Of a stretch of DNA of 64,000 bases, positions 8,101 to 16,261 are shown piece by piece. This DNA is from Rhodoferax sp. (GTDB taxonomy: Bacteria > Pseudomonadota > Gammaproteobacteria > Burkholderiales > Burkholderiaceae_C). Numbering within the stretch: position 1 is the stretch's first letter; every line of letters starts with the position of its first letter. Under the pieces are notes generated by a model. The model was given only the letters and a program-made list of their open reading frames with translations. It ran no database searches and was not told where the DNA came from. The position numbers and the translations under genes are program-made. The stretch covers positions 1 to 64,000 of the forward strand of contig NZ_JANXMU010000027.1 of the NCBI RefSeq assembly GCF_025354435.1. Direction: 5' to 3'.

Positions 8101-8658
8101 GCCGACGATATGCAGCGGCACATCCAGCCCCAGGTCGAGCGACACGCGGTAGCCCAGCCGGGGATGCAGACCGGGCAAAAAACGGCCCAGCCCCATCGAT
8201 GCCAACCAGGCACGGTAGGCATCTTGGCGTTGCAGCACGGCATCGGGCCAGCTTTTTTGAAAACCCAGGGGAGGCTTGCCTCCGGCAATCCAGCGGGAGA
8301 ACTCTTGCCCATCGGCCCGCCAAGCCAGCTCCCGCAGCTTTTTCCAAGCGGGTGGGTTAACTGAGCGGTCTACATCGTGGTTGCCCGGCACGCAGAAGAA
8401 GCGCTCCCGGTCCACTTTCAGGATGCGCAGCAGTTCTTCTACAAATTGTGTTGCCTCGGCGTATTGCCCGACCTGCCCGGATTGCGCCAGATCCCCGGTA
8501 AAACACACCAGGTCAATCGGCCCGTCTGCTGCCAGCTGCACGAGGTTTTCGGTCCACGTGCGGCCCATCACGCGGCGCATGCGCCAGCCAGACGCGGCCT
8601 CTTTGCCCAGATGCAGATCGGAAATATGAAGAATACGCAGCCTGTTGCGCGCCACCAT
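5149..8658 (-). CDS. Metallophosphoesterase / NB-ARC-like STAND NTPase / TPR protein
   Basis: A 1169-residue three-part protein. Residues 1-330 form a calcineurin-like metallophosphoesterase with every metal motif: Asp14-x-His16, GD at 55-56, GNHD at 92-95, HH at 229-230 and GHLH at 256-259. Residues ~345-700 form a STAND ATPase: a GEFVGR lead-in, Walker A GMAGVGKT at 385-392, Walker B LLLVENVD near 471-478, the sensor strand ILVTARY, the GLPL-type motif GNLPLAL and an MHD-like LHPLLAEFLR. Residues ~825-1110 hold seven 40-residue TPR units. Effector, switch and repeat sensor in this order is the layout of bacterial NLR-like conflict proteins. Start at 8658 is chosen because AAGGGGG lies 5 bases upstream; an upstream ATG has no such site. 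It stands alone with no obvious partner. Confidence 0.85.
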   Translation of the reverse strand: MVARNRLRILHISDLHLGKEAASGWRMRRVMGRTWTENLVQLAADGPIDLVCFTGDLAQSGQVGQYAEATQFVEELLRILKVDRERFFCVPGNHDVDRSVNPPAWKKLRELAWRADGQEFSRWIAGGKPPLGFQKSWPDAVLQRQDAYRAWLASMGLGRFLPGLHPRLGYRVSLDLGLDVPLHIVGLDSAWLAGDDNDAGRLRITDEQVGRLLTNGGKPLPGWCMALVHHPLTDLADGSLVQGLLSHYGVSLLLHGHLHAPKLARWSSPGAHLQIAAAGCLYEHDRYPNCFQVLDVQLPAGQGIALQQLWARTWSANGFWHNDNGLYPGSVDGRLALVAPILPAAQFIPGEFVGRADELAHIGKALLTRPGPAPVRAVQCCVVEGMAGVGKTRLAEHFVRHHWMPALGASADADANNYYQRLLLDPLAPPPSAMELGQQLADRLRSAGPPDTLWARLGAALQAGSGGHGCLLLVENVDSAAQASAVGELVNWLPGCPILVTARYTGLGSGAGWTRIPLGSLRDRDACALLMSEVEPSGHPLTPAEAVELAGQLGNLPLALHIAASHLSLGLAPQAFWDALRREGLGLEPAHPGDPRLTTNRARAILRSSFALSWRQWCAGRGADPLWQQALVALAHGPAAKTGLTLSAAIAGLDEAAYRLFAPGAARLSLLQYTPQGQTSQLHPLLAEFLRGQPGPDVATVRDRLTAWFMPRLPETGNAAQGLAWRQLWDESEALAYWLALLPPDAALAAERAGSALAVGQGPYGTWQALCERLILHFALEPDHLSGLWWTLGQVALRSGDPVRALEAADAKAVLDFARGDDREWALARGTRADVLFMQGALDDALAIWQNELLPVYQRLGDESSWALTRGRIADVLERQGDLGGALKIRRDAVLPVFAKLGDPHNLALAWGQIADVLFEQGDWVEVLRIRREEELPIYETLGDVHSRALTLGRIADVLQARGDLDEALRVRREEELPVYEKLGDVHAKAGTLSQIADVLQARGDGDAALKIWREDVLPAFAHLGDLRSRAAVLGKVADVLLQRGDVDGALRIRREEQLPVYQALGDVMARAQTMGRIAEILQIQGEPDAAVRMLREEALPVYDQLGQRHELLVARWLLLRGRIADRAEASILLVQAYGAARELQLPMAEQIAGFYEDAFQTPLPVAGV
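5325..6185 (-). repeat. Seven tandem ~120-bp units encoding TPRs
   Basis: The coding DNA repeats every 120 bases. Each unit encodes about 40 residues built on RIADVLQARGDLDEAL then IRREEELPVYEKLGD. The middle units are the most alike, which suggests recent duplication or gene conversion. A degenerate eighth unit follows toward the C-terminus. Confidence 0.85.
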
Positions 8659-8770
8659 ACAGCCCCCTTGTGAGGAATCGGGGAATCTATTGTGGAGCAG
8701 CAACCGGGCGCTGGATAGTCCCGAAAGCATGGGCGTTTACACCACCAGCCCGGGCTGCCATAATTTTAAT

Positions 8771-8829
8771 GAAAAGTGGCTCTAGCGCAATATCCATCTA
8801 CGCTATTTGCTATATTTTATATAGCAAAT
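8771..8829 (+). repeat. Family A palindromic element, copy A3
   Basis: AAAAGTGGCTCTAGCGCA ... TACGC, then an exceptionally long second hairpin, ATTTGCTATA/TATAGCAAAT (10-bp stem, 5-base loop, about 8805-8829). It separates the STAND gene (starting leftward at 8658) from the end of fumC, and could act as a terminator for fumC transcripts. Confidence 0.8.
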
Positions 8830-8834
8830 GTATT

Positions 8835-10220
8835 TTAACGCCCCACCATATCCCCCGGCACCACCCACTGGTCAAACTGCTCGCCCGTCACGTGCCCCGA
8901 GGCGACGGCGGCTTCGCGCAGGCTGCTGCCGTCCTTGTGGGCTTTTTTGGAGATATAGGCGGCCTTGTCGTAGCCAATGTGGGTGTTCAGTGCGGTCACC
9001 AGCATCAACGAGCTGTTGACCAATGCCGTGATGCGCTCGCGGTTGGGCTCGATGCCGACGACGCAGTGGTCGTTGAAGCTGACCATGCCGTCGCTCAGCA
9101 GGCGCACGCTTTGCAGAAAGTTGTGCGCCACCATGGGGCGGAACACGTTCAGCTCGAAGTTACCCGACGCGCCGCCGAAGTTGATGGCCACGTCATTGCC
9201 AAACACTTGGGCGGCCAGCATGGTCAGGGCTTCGCTCTGCGTGGGGTTGACCTTTCCGGGCATGATGCTGGAGCCGGGCTCGTTCTCGGGAATGCTGAGC
9301 TCGCCAATGCCGCTGCGCGGGCCGCTGGCCAGCCAGCGCACGTCGTTGGCGATCTTCATCAGGCTGGCGGCCAGGGTTTTGAGCGCGCCGTGAGCGTGCA
9401 CCAGCGCGTCCACCGACGCCAGGGCCTCGAACTTGTTCGGCGCGGTGACGAAGGGCAAGCCGGTCAGCCGGGCCAGTTCGGCCGCCGCCGCTTCGGCGTA
9501 GCCCTTGGGCGCGTTCAGCCCGGTGCCCACTGCCGTGCCGCCCAGCGCCAGCTCGCACAGGTGGGGCAAGGCTGCCTGGATGTGGCGCGCGCCGTGGTCC
9601 AACTGGGCCACGTAGCCCGAGAATTCCTGGCCCAGGGTAAGCGGCGTGGCATCCTGCAAATGGGTGCGGCCAATCTTCACGATGCTGTCGAAATCTGCCG
9701 ATTTTTGCGCCAGCGTGGCGCGCAGCTTGCCGATGGCGGGCAGCAGTTTGTGGGTGATGGCATCTACCGCCGCCACGTGCATGGCGGTGGGAAACACGTC
9801 GTTACTGGACTGGCTGCGGTTCACGTCGTCGTTGGGGTGCACCAAGCGCCCTTCCCCGCGCTCGCCGCCCAGCAGCTCGCTGGCGCGGTTGGCCAGTACC
9901 TCGTTGACGTTCATGTTGGTTTGCGTGCCCGAGCCGGTTTGCCACACCACCAGGGGAAATTCACCGGGGTGGTGGCCCGCGATCACCTCGTCGGCGGCGA
10001 TGGCGATGGCCTGGGTTTTGGCGGAGTCCTGCAGGCCCAGCGCCTGGTTGACCACCGCCGAAGCCCGCTTCACCAGCGCCAGCGCCCGGATGATTTCGCG
10101 CGGCTGCTGCTCGCCGGAGATGTCAAAGTTTTGCAGCGAGCGCTGCGTCTGCGCCCCCCACAGCTTGTCGGCGGGGACCTCGATGGGGCCAAAGGTGTCG
10201 CGTTCGGTACGGGTGGTCAT
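8835..10220 (-). CDS. fumC: Fumarate hydratase, class II
   Basis: A 461-residue cytoplasmic, iron-independent fumarase of the aspartase/fumarase superfamily, converting fumarate and malate in the TCA cycle. The superfamily signature reads [11 protein letters not shown], and [14 protein letters not shown] and [10 protein letters not shown] are in place. The length fits E. coli FumC (467). The ATG at 10220 ([11 protein letters not shown]) matches the family N-terminus; a longer open frame upstream does not. A class I fumarase lies 2.3 kb away, so the cell has an oxygen-stable and an Fe-S enzyme for the same step. Confidence 0.96.
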   Translation of the reverse strand: MTTRTERDTFGPIEVPADKLWGAQTQRSLQNFDISGEQQPREIIRALALVKRASAVVNQALGLQDSAKTQAIAIAADEVIAGHHPGEFPLVVWQTGSGTQTNMNVNEVLANRASELLGGERGEGRLVHPNDDVNRSQSSNDVFPTAMHVAAVDAITHKLLPAIGKLRATLAQKSADFDSIVKIGRTHLQDATPLTLGQEFSGYVAQLDHGARHIQAALPHLCELALGGTAVGTGLNAPKGYAEAAAAELARLTGLPFVTAPNKFEALASVDALVHAHGALKTLAASLMKIANDVRWLASGPRSGIGELSIPENEPGSSIMPGKVNPTQSEALTMLAAQVFGNDVAINFGGASGNFELNVFRPMVAHNFLQSVRLLSDGMVSFNDHCVVGIEPNRERITALVNSSLMLVTALNTHIGYDKAAYISKKAHKDGSSLREAAVASGHVTGEQFDQWVVPGDMVGR

Positions 10221-10290
10221 AAGGCGAAGTACGGGGTTGAGGTGCTCAAATGATAGCAATTCTCAACAACCCCGTCTCTAACGGCCTACA

Positions 10291-12234
10291 TCAGCCCAGC
10301 TTGATCGCCATCGGGTCGGCCGTCAAATACCCCACCGCCGCGCCGAAGCGGTCGTTGTAGTTGGCGCGCACCAGCGGGTCCAGCGTGGCTTGTACCTTGC
10401 CGTGCAGGGCCGGAATCCAGTCACCCGCGTGCTGGAAGTTGCTCATGATGTAGGTCCAGCCGTTGATCTCGTCCACCACGTGCAGACCAGTGGATTCCGC
10501 GCCGGCGGGGGTAGACAGCACGCGGCTCAGGGCCTTGGTGTCGACGTTGTAGGCCCACAGGTAGTTGTTGACGTGCAGGCTGGTGTCTTCGCCGATGAAC
10601 AGGGTGCGCAGCTTTTCCGAGAACTTCAGGTTGTCGGGATTGGCGATTTTGTCGATATGGGCCAGGTTGCCCATGGCATCGGCGGCGATGTCTTCCCCGG
10701 CCAGCAGGGTTTTAGTGGCGGTGGGCACCCAGTCGCTGCGGATGGCCTCGCCCACAATGTCCTTTTGGCCGCCCATCAGCTTGTGCTCGATTACCGCACC
10801 GGCCACCAGGGCTTTGGGCAAGGCGATGCCGCTGCCCGCCGTCCAGCCTTTGCCGCCCTTGACCATGGATTCCTGGATGTAGGACAGCGCGGAATAGGCC
10901 ACCTTGTCTTTGATGTTGACGGTGGTGCCTTCCATCTTGGTGAAGGCCATGGTGCCGCCCACCAGGCCAGCGTAGCGGTGGGTTTCCAGGAAGGCGGCGG
11001 CTTTTTCCATGCCGGGTTTCACCTTGATCCAGTTGGGCACGCCGCTCAAAAATACCTGGGTGAAGCTGGCATCTTTGGGGTCGTCCTTGCGCACGTCCAT
11101 GATGTCGGCGGGCTTCAAGGTATTGGCCATGTGCTCAATCTCGGCGCTGGTGGCGTGGCCCAGTTTGACCCAGTAAACGCTGGCGGCGGGCGCTGCCGGG
11201 TTCACCGAGAAACCGGTGTCCAGGCTGGCCACGTACAGGGTGCCGGCGGACAGGTCTTTTTCGCGGTCGGCCACAAACATGAACAGGCCGCCATTGGTGA
11301 AGTCGTCGCCCATCAGCGCGGTGCGGTTGTCGGGCATGACCTGGATCAGCTCGTGCGAGATGCGGCCCAGACAGTAATGCTTCTTGATGGAGCCGGTGCC
11401 GTCGGGGTGCACCGTCACTTCGGGCAGGTGGCCGTAGTGGTAGGGGTTGGCTTTGTTTTCGTCGCCAAACACGTTCTTGCTGAAGGCCTTGAAGTGCTTC
11501 ACCTCGCCGATGAAGGGGGCGTTGGGCTCGTACTCTTCGCTGGACAAATGCGTGTTCCAGGGCGACAGGCTGGCCCCGCAGGTAATCCACAGGCCGTGGG
11601 CGCTGGAGGTATCCACGTTGTGGTACTTGACCAGGCTGAGCTGGCCGGTTTTGGGGTTTTGGTCGAGCGTCAGCACGGCGATGGGCGACGGCAGCGTGCC
11701 GTAGGCATCGGTGCCCTTTTGGTCGCGGGTGGTGTATTCGAACTGCACCACGGCGAAGACGGTGTTGCCCTTCACGCCGGGCACATTGGCATTGGACAGG
11801 GTCAGCAGCGAGCTGCCATCGGGGCAGTCGGAGAAGAACTGGCGCTCCTTGCCGGGTACCGAGCGGTCCAGGATGGGCTGGTTGCGGATATCCACGTAGC
11901 CACCGGCCAGCACCTTGCCGCCCTTGCCGTCCGGCACCATGTCGCCGGTGTTAAAGAACGGCTGGTAGGCCAACTTGAAGCTGCGGGTGCTGTTGTCGCT
12001 GTAGGCCACGTTCAGGGTCGAGCCCACGGCCACGGTGGCCATGGCCGCCGGATTGGCCAGGGTGGGCGCGGCCATGCCGGTGAAGCTGGCCGACACAAAA
12101 CCGGCGCTGGACGGCACGGTGGTGGCACAGCCGGACAGCAGCGAGGTGGTGGCAAACGCGCCCAGGGGCAGCATGGGCGCAGTGGCCAAAAATTTCAGGG
12201 CGCTGCGGCGCGAGGCAAGGGTGGCTTCAGACAT
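10291..12234 (-). CDS. PhoX-like phosphatase (DUF839), exported
   Basis: A 647-residue protein of the PhoX/DUF839 family. The N-terminus has a twin-arginine-like segment (SRRSALKFLA) and a following hydrophobic stretch ending LLSGC, so it may be a Tat-exported lipoprotein. The family core is visible as CGASLSPWNTHLSSEEYEPN around residue 215, where PhoX enzymes place metal/Fe-binding residues. PhoX enzymes release phosphate from organic esters, but many DUF839 members are uncharacterised, so substrate is left open. It lies between fumC (same strand) and a divergent fumarase gene. No Pho box was identified. Confidence 0.85.
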   Translation of the reverse strand: MSEATLASRRSALKFLATAPMLPLGAFATTSLLSGCATTVPSSAGFVSASFTGMAAPTLANPAAMATVAVGSTLNVAYSDNSTRSFKLAYQPFFNTGDMVPDGKGGKVLAGGYVDIRNQPILDRSVPGKERQFFSDCPDGSSLLTLSNANVPGVKGNTVFAVVQFEYTTRDQKGTDAYGTLPSPIAVLTLDQNPKTGQLSLVKYHNVDTSSAHGLWITCGASLSPWNTHLSSEEYEPNAPFIGEVKHFKAFSKNVFGDENKANPYHYGHLPEVTVHPDGTGSIKKHYCLGRISHELIQVMPDNRTALMGDDFTNGGLFMFVADREKDLSAGTLYVASLDTGFSVNPAAPAASVYWVKLGHATSAEIEHMANTLKPADIMDVRKDDPKDASFTQVFLSGVPNWIKVKPGMEKAAAFLETHRYAGLVGGTMAFTKMEGTTVNIKDKVAYSALSYIQESMVKGGKGWTAGSGIALPKALVAGAVIEHKLMGGQKDIVGEAIRSDWVPTATKTLLAGEDIAADAMGNLAHIDKIANPDNLKFSEKLRTLFIGEDTSLHVNNYLWAYNVDTKALSRVLSTPAGAESTGLHVVDEINGWTYIMSNFQHAGDWIPALHGKVQATLDPLVRANYNDRFGAAVGYLTADPMAIKLG

Positions 12235-12340
12235 GGTGGGGGTCCAGAGGGTGGGGAATGGGTCAGGCTTTTCGCCGGATCATAAGAAGGGGATATATCA
12301 ATTTTTTGACACCTGCCCAGCCCAGCCCGTTCTGCAGAAT

Positions 12341-12403
12341 TTATAAAGAAAGAGCCTCTAGCGCATATACAGCCTACGCCCACCGCTATGCAAAATATAG
12401 CAT
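12341..12403 (+). repeat. Family A palindromic element, copy A4
   Basis: AGAGCCTCTAGCGCATAT ... CTACGCC, followed by the hairpin GCTATGCAAAATATAGC. It lies in the divergent region 12235-12502 between phoX and the fumarase gene; the rest of that gap shows no gene and no promoter I can assign with confidence. Confidence 0.8.
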
Positions 12404-12502
12404 GCGGTTTTCCCGAAGCAAGCTGCATTGCCCCGCCACCGCAGAGGGGATAATCTGAGGGTTTGCCCTTTCTTTCCCATCCACATCCAAGCCAGGCCCC
12501 CC

Positions 12503-14053
12503 ATGACTGCCATCCGCCAAGCCGATCTGATCGAATCCATTGCCGCCGCCCTGCAATACATCTCGTACTACCACCCGGCCGACTACATCGCCCACCTGGC
12601 CCGCGCCTATGACCGCGAACAGAGCGCGGCGGCCAAGGACGCGATTGCGCAGATCCTGACCAACAGCAAGATGAGCGCCACCGGCCAGCGCCCGATCTGC
12701 CAGGACACCGGCATCGTCAACGTGTTCCTTAAAGTCGGCATGGACGTGCGCTGGGAAGGCTTCACCGGTTCGTTGGACGACGCCATCAACCAAGGCGTGC
12801 GCCAGGGCTACGCCCACCCCGACAACACCTTGCGCGCCAGCATCGTGGCCGACCCACAGTTCGACCGCAAGAACACCAAGGACAACACCCCCGCCGTCAT
12901 CCACACCGAGATCGTGCCCGGCAACACGGTGGACATCACCGTCGCAGCCAAGGGTGGCGGCAGCGAAAACAAGAGCAAGATGGTCATGCTGAACCCCGGC
13001 GACTCGGTGGTCGACTGGGTGCTGAAGACCGTGCCCACCATGGGCGCTGGCTGGTGCCCGCCCGGCATGCTGGGCATCGGCATCGGCGGCACGGCCGAAA
13101 AAGCCGTGCTGATGGCCAAGCAAAGCCTGATGGACGACCTGGACATGTACGAACTGCAGGCCAAGTCCTCTGCCGGTGGTGCACTCACCAAGACTGAAGC
13201 CCTGCGCCTGGAACTGTTCGAGAAGGTCAACGCCCTGGGCATCGGCGCGCAAGGCCTGGGCGGCCTGACCACCGTGCTGGACATCAAGATCAAGATGTAC
13301 CCCACCCACGCCGCCAGCAAGCCCGTGGCCATGATCCCCAACTGCGCCGCCACCCGCCACGCCCACTTTGTGATGGATGGCAGCGGCCCGGTCTACCTGG
13401 ACCCACCGAGCCTCGATCTGTGGCCCAACGTCAACTGGACGCCCGACTACAACAAGAGCAAAAAAGTCGATCTCAACACCCTGACCAAGGCCGAAGTCGC
13501 CAGCTGGAAGCCCGGCGACACCTTGCTGCTGAACGGCAAGATGCTCACCGGCCGCGATGCCGCCCACAAGCGCATCCAGGACATGCTGGGCAAGGGCGAA
13601 AAGCTCCCCGTCGACTTCACCAACCGCGTCATCTACTACGTCGGCCCGGTTGATCCGGTGCGTGACGAAGCCGTAGGCCCGGCCGGCCCGACCACCGCTA
13701 CCCGCATGGACGGCTTCACCGAAATGATGCTGGCCGAAACCGGTTTGATCTCCATGATCGGCAAATCCGAGCGCGGCCCGGTCGCCATCGAAGCCATCAA
13801 GAAGCACAAAAGCGCCTACCTGATGGCCGTGGGCGGCGCCGCCTACCTGGTGAGCAAAGCGATCAAAACCGCCAAGGTAGTGGGCTTTGCCGATCTGGGC
13901 ATGGAAGCCATCTACGAATTCGACGTGGTGGATATGCCCGTGACCGTGGCCGTGGATGCAGGCGGCACCAGCGCGCACATCACCGGTCCGGCGGAGTGGC
14001 AGAAACGGATTGCCACGGGCGAGTTCAAGAACATCGGAGTTGTGGCGGCTTGA
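12503..14053 (+). CDS. Fumarate hydratase, class I (Fe-S)
   Basis: A 516-residue single-chain class I fumarase carrying both the Fe-S dehydratase alpha and beta domains. Three cysteines suited to hold a [4Fe-4S] cluster are visible: Cys66 (RPICQDTG), Cys185 (GAGWCPPGM) and Cys281 (IPNCAATRH). The C-terminal beta domain carries GRDAAHKR. This cluster is oxygen-sensitive, in contrast to the class II enzyme nearby. The ATG at 12503 gives the family N-terminus. The stop overlaps the murI start, so the two are translationally coupled. Confidence 0.93.
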   Translation: MTAIRQADLIESIAAALQYISYYHPADYIAHLARAYDREQSAAAKDAIAQILTNSKMSATGQRPICQDTGIVNVFLKVGMDVRWEGFTGSLDDAINQGVRQGYAHPDNTLRASIVADPQFDRKNTKDNTPAVIHTEIVPGNTVDITVAAKGGGSENKSKMVMLNPGDSVVDWVLKTVPTMGAGWCPPGMLGIGIGGTAEKAVLMAKQSLMDDLDMYELQAKSSAGGALTKTEALRLELFEKVNALGIGAQGLGGLTTVLDIKIKMYPTHAASKPVAMIPNCAATRHAHFVMDGSGPVYLDPPSLDLWPNVNWTPDYNKSKKVDLNTLTKAEVASWKPGDTLLLNGKMLTGRDAAHKRIQDMLGKGEKLPVDFTNRVIYYVGPVDPVRDEAVGPAGPTTATRMDGFTEMMLAETGLISMIGKSERGPVAIEAIKKHKSAYLMAVGGAAYLVSKAIKTAKVVGFADLGMEAIYEFDVVDMPVTVAVDAGGTSAHITGPAEWQKRIATGEFKNIGVVAA

Positions 14054-14889
14054 ATGCCCCCATAGGCGTTTTTGACAGCGGCATCGGCGGCTTGAGCGTC
14101 TTACAGGCGCTGCAGGCTGCCCTGCCGCTGGAGCATTTCGTCTACCTGGACGACAGCGCCTACGCGCCCTACGGCGAGCGCGACGATGCGCACGTTGTTA
14201 ATCGCTCCCGTGCCATCACCACCTACCTGCGCCAAGCCCACGGCATCAAGGCCCTGGTCATCGCCTGCAATACGGCGACCATGGCGGCCGTGGCCCTGCT
14301 CCGCGCCGAGCACCCGGACCTGCCCATCGTGGGCGTGGAGCCTGGGCTGAAGCCTGCAGCCGCCGCCAGCCACACCAAACACGTGGGCGTGATCGGCACC
14401 CGCGGCACCGTCACCAGCGCCAAATTCAAGGCCTTGCGCACCAGCCTGCAAGACCAGGCCACCTTCGTCGTCCAGCCCTGCGACGGCCTGGCCGATGCCA
14501 TCAGCCGCAGCGTGGAAACCCAGGATGATTCAAAAATCATAGCACTGTGTGCAGACTACACCTGTGCTATGGGCCAATTTGGCTTAAATCCGGGCGAAAT
14601 CGACACGCTGGTACTGGGCTGCACCCACTACGTGTTCGCGCAAGCGCACCTGGAACAGCTGGTCGGCCCGCAGGTGCGCATCCTGTCCACCGGCGAACCA
14701 GTGGCACGGCGCACCCGTCAGCTGCTGGAAGCCGGCGGTTTGCTGCACAGCGGCCCCGGCGGTCTGCAGTTGCTCACCACCGGCGAAGCGGCGGTGCTGC
14801 AGGCTGCAGCGCAGCGCTGGCTGGGCCTGCCGGCACAGCACGGCGCACAGGCGGCGCACGTACATATCGACAGCAGCCCAGCGCTCTGA
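14050..14889 (+). CDS. murI: Glutamate racemase
   Basis: A 279-residue racemase making D-glutamate for peptidoglycan. DSGIGGLSVL is at residues 9-18, and the two catalytic cysteines are Cys73 (ACNTATM) and Cys191 (LGCTHYVF). No suitable ATG exists; the TTG at 14050 overlaps the fumarase stop and has GGAGT 9 bases upstream, so I call a TTG start. Residues ~160-179 (SKIIALCADYTCAMGQF) are encoded by an inverted family A repeat inserted in frame between the two catalytic halves, which appears tolerated because both motifs are intact. Confidence 0.93.
   Translation: MNAPIGVFDSGIGGLSVLQALQAALPLEHFVYLDDSAYAPYGERDDAHVVNRSRAITTYLRQAHGIKALVIACNTATMAAVALLRAEHPDLPIVGVEPGLKPAAAASHTKHVGVIGTRGTVTSAKFKALRTSLQDQATFVVQPCDGLADAISRSVETQDDSKIIALCADYTCAMGQFGLNPGEIDTLVLGCTHYVFAQAHLEQLVGPQVRILSTGEPVARRTRQLLEAGGLLHSGPGGLQLLTTGEAAVLQAAAQRWLGLPAQHGAQAAHVHIDSSPAL
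14529..14585 (-). repeat. Family A palindromic element, copy A5 (inside murI)
   Basis: Read on the plus strand it is the reverse orientation: AAAAATCATAGCAC TGTGTGCA ... TGTGCTATGGGCCAATTT. The murI frame runs straight through it. Confidence 0.65.
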
Positions 14890-14898
14890 AAACCTGCT

Positions 14899-15753
14899 TT
14901 AACGCAGGCCCAACACGCCTTCTGCCCGCAGCCGCTGGGCCACTTGGCGGATGCCCTCCTCGCCCCGGCGCAAGGCCTCGGCACTGGTATGCACCGAATA
15001 CCGGCCCAACACCAGTGGGTGCGGATGCGGCACCGCCGAGCCCAGCACCAGCACGGCATCGGTCTGGGCCCGCAGGGTGATGGGGTCTTCCGTCTGGTCA
15101 AACACCAGCATGTCGCCCCGGACCAGGGGCTCGGGCAGGTCCAGCGCACCTACGTCCACCGCCAACCAGCCCACGCTGTGCCCGGCGGGCGGCTGGTAGG
15201 TCCAGGTTTCGCCCGCGCGCAGGTGCACTGCCAGGTAGGTGGCGTCGGCCGGGTGCGCAATCGCACTGCGGACACCGGCGTACTGCCCCAGCAGCACCGT
15301 GGCCGGGCCGCTGTGCGTCAGCGCGGCCGGGCTGAGGTACTGGCTTTCGGCCGGCGCATTCTCCAGTGCCTCGGGCAGCGCGATCCACAGCTGAAACCCA
15401 TGCGCGGGCACATCGTCGGTGGGCTTGCCGGTGTGCCATACGCCACCACCAGCCCGCATCCATTCCACGCTGCCCGCCTGCAGTTGGCCGCTTTGGCCGG
15501 TGCTGTCGGCGTACTCCATGCCGCCGGCCACCAGGTAGGTCAGCGTAGCGATGCCGGAGTGCGGGTGCATGGGGAAACCGCCCAGTTGGGCCGGGTCGTC
15601 GCTGACAAACAGATCCAGAAACACAAACGGTTTTAGCAACTCGCCCAGGTCCGATGGACTCATCAGCCGGGTGATGGGCCCATGCGTATGGCCGCGCGTG
15701 CGGTGCGCCACCTTGCGGCCGGTGGCCACCGTGGATTCCAGCGCCGCCTTCAT
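14899..15753 (-). CDS. Pirin family protein
   Basis: A 284-residue bicupin of the pirin family. The N-terminal cupin has the metal-binding set: FPMHPHSGIATLTYL near residue 63 and a downstream AGSVEWMRAGGGVWH. Bacterial pirins include quercetinase-like dioxygenases and redox sensors; the role here is not determinable. The ATG at 15753 overlaps the stop of the DoxX gene (ATGA), so they form a two-gene unit divergent from a LysR regulator. A longer open frame running upstream through the DoxX gene is not used. Confidence 0.9.
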   Translation of the reverse strand: MKAALESTVATGRKVAHRTRGHTHGPITRLMSPSDLGELLKPFVFLDLFVSDDPAQLGGFPMHPHSGIATLTYLVAGGMEYADSTGQSGQLQAGSVEWMRAGGGVWHTGKPTDDVPAHGFQLWIALPEALENAPAESQYLSPAALTHSGPATVLLGQYAGVRSAIAHPADATYLAVHLRAGETWTYQPPAGHSVGWLAVDVGALDLPEPLVRGDMLVFDQTEDPITLRAQTDAVLVLGSAVPHPHPLVLGRYSVHTSAEALRRGEEGIRQVAQRLRAEGVLGLR

Positions 15754-16133
15754 ACTGCCACCGCACCAGCACGGCGCTGCTGGCCCGGCCGCAGCTGGTA
15801 AACCACAAACGCGCACAGCAGCCCCAGCACCATCGCCGCCACTGGCGAGCCCTCGATGACAAACAGGTGCGTGGCGACCGCCCCGACCATGGTGCCACCC
15901 ACCCACAGGGCACCCAACAGACCAGTGGCGGGTACCAACAGCAGCACCGCACCGACGACCTCGACCGCCCCGGTGAAAGAGCGGAACCACTGGCCCAGGC
16001 CGATGTGGTTGAAAATTTCCACCATTTGCGGCAGGCTGGCCAGCTTGGCCGTACCGGCCGCGCCCATGGCCAGCGCCAGAAAAATGCGAACGCCCCAAAC
16101 GATGCGGTTTTGGGCGGTAGAAGAAAGGGCCAT
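15750..16133 (-). CDS. DoxX family membrane protein
   Basis: A 127-residue inner-membrane protein with four hydrophobic segments in DoxX order (IVWGVRIFLALAMGAAGTAKL, VVGAVLLLVPATGLLGALWVGG, VATHLFVIEG, MVLGLLCAFVVYQL). The start at 16133 follows CAGGAG by 6 bases; upstream ATGs in the same frame lack a ribosome site. DoxX proteins often accompany pirin genes controlled by LysR regulators and are linked to redox or quinone stress. That function is by association only. Confidence 0.85.
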   Translation of the reverse strand: MALSSTAQNRIVWGVRIFLALAMGAAGTAKLASLPQMVEIFNHIGLGQWFRSFTGAVEVVGAVLLLVPATGLLGALWVGGTMVGAVATHLFVIEGSPVAAMVLGLLCAFVVYQLRPGQQRRAGAVAV

Positions 16134-16261
16134 AAAAACTCCTGAACAGTGAAAAGTAAGAACCAGAAAACACAGAACTGGATAGTAGGTACGGCACGAG
16201 ACCTTGACTAGACGGTTTAATAGGATTTGAATCATCCATTTTTAAGAGCAATAGACCCTGC

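Noticed and set aside
10390..12285. 631-codon plus-strand frame opposite the PhoX-like gene
   Set aside because: Composition is Gly/His/Val-rich shadow translation; the minus-strand gene has a signal sequence and family motifs.
8835..14053. Two fumarases as recent duplicates
   Set aside because: They belong to unrelated class I and class II families, a common pairing in betaproteobacteria.
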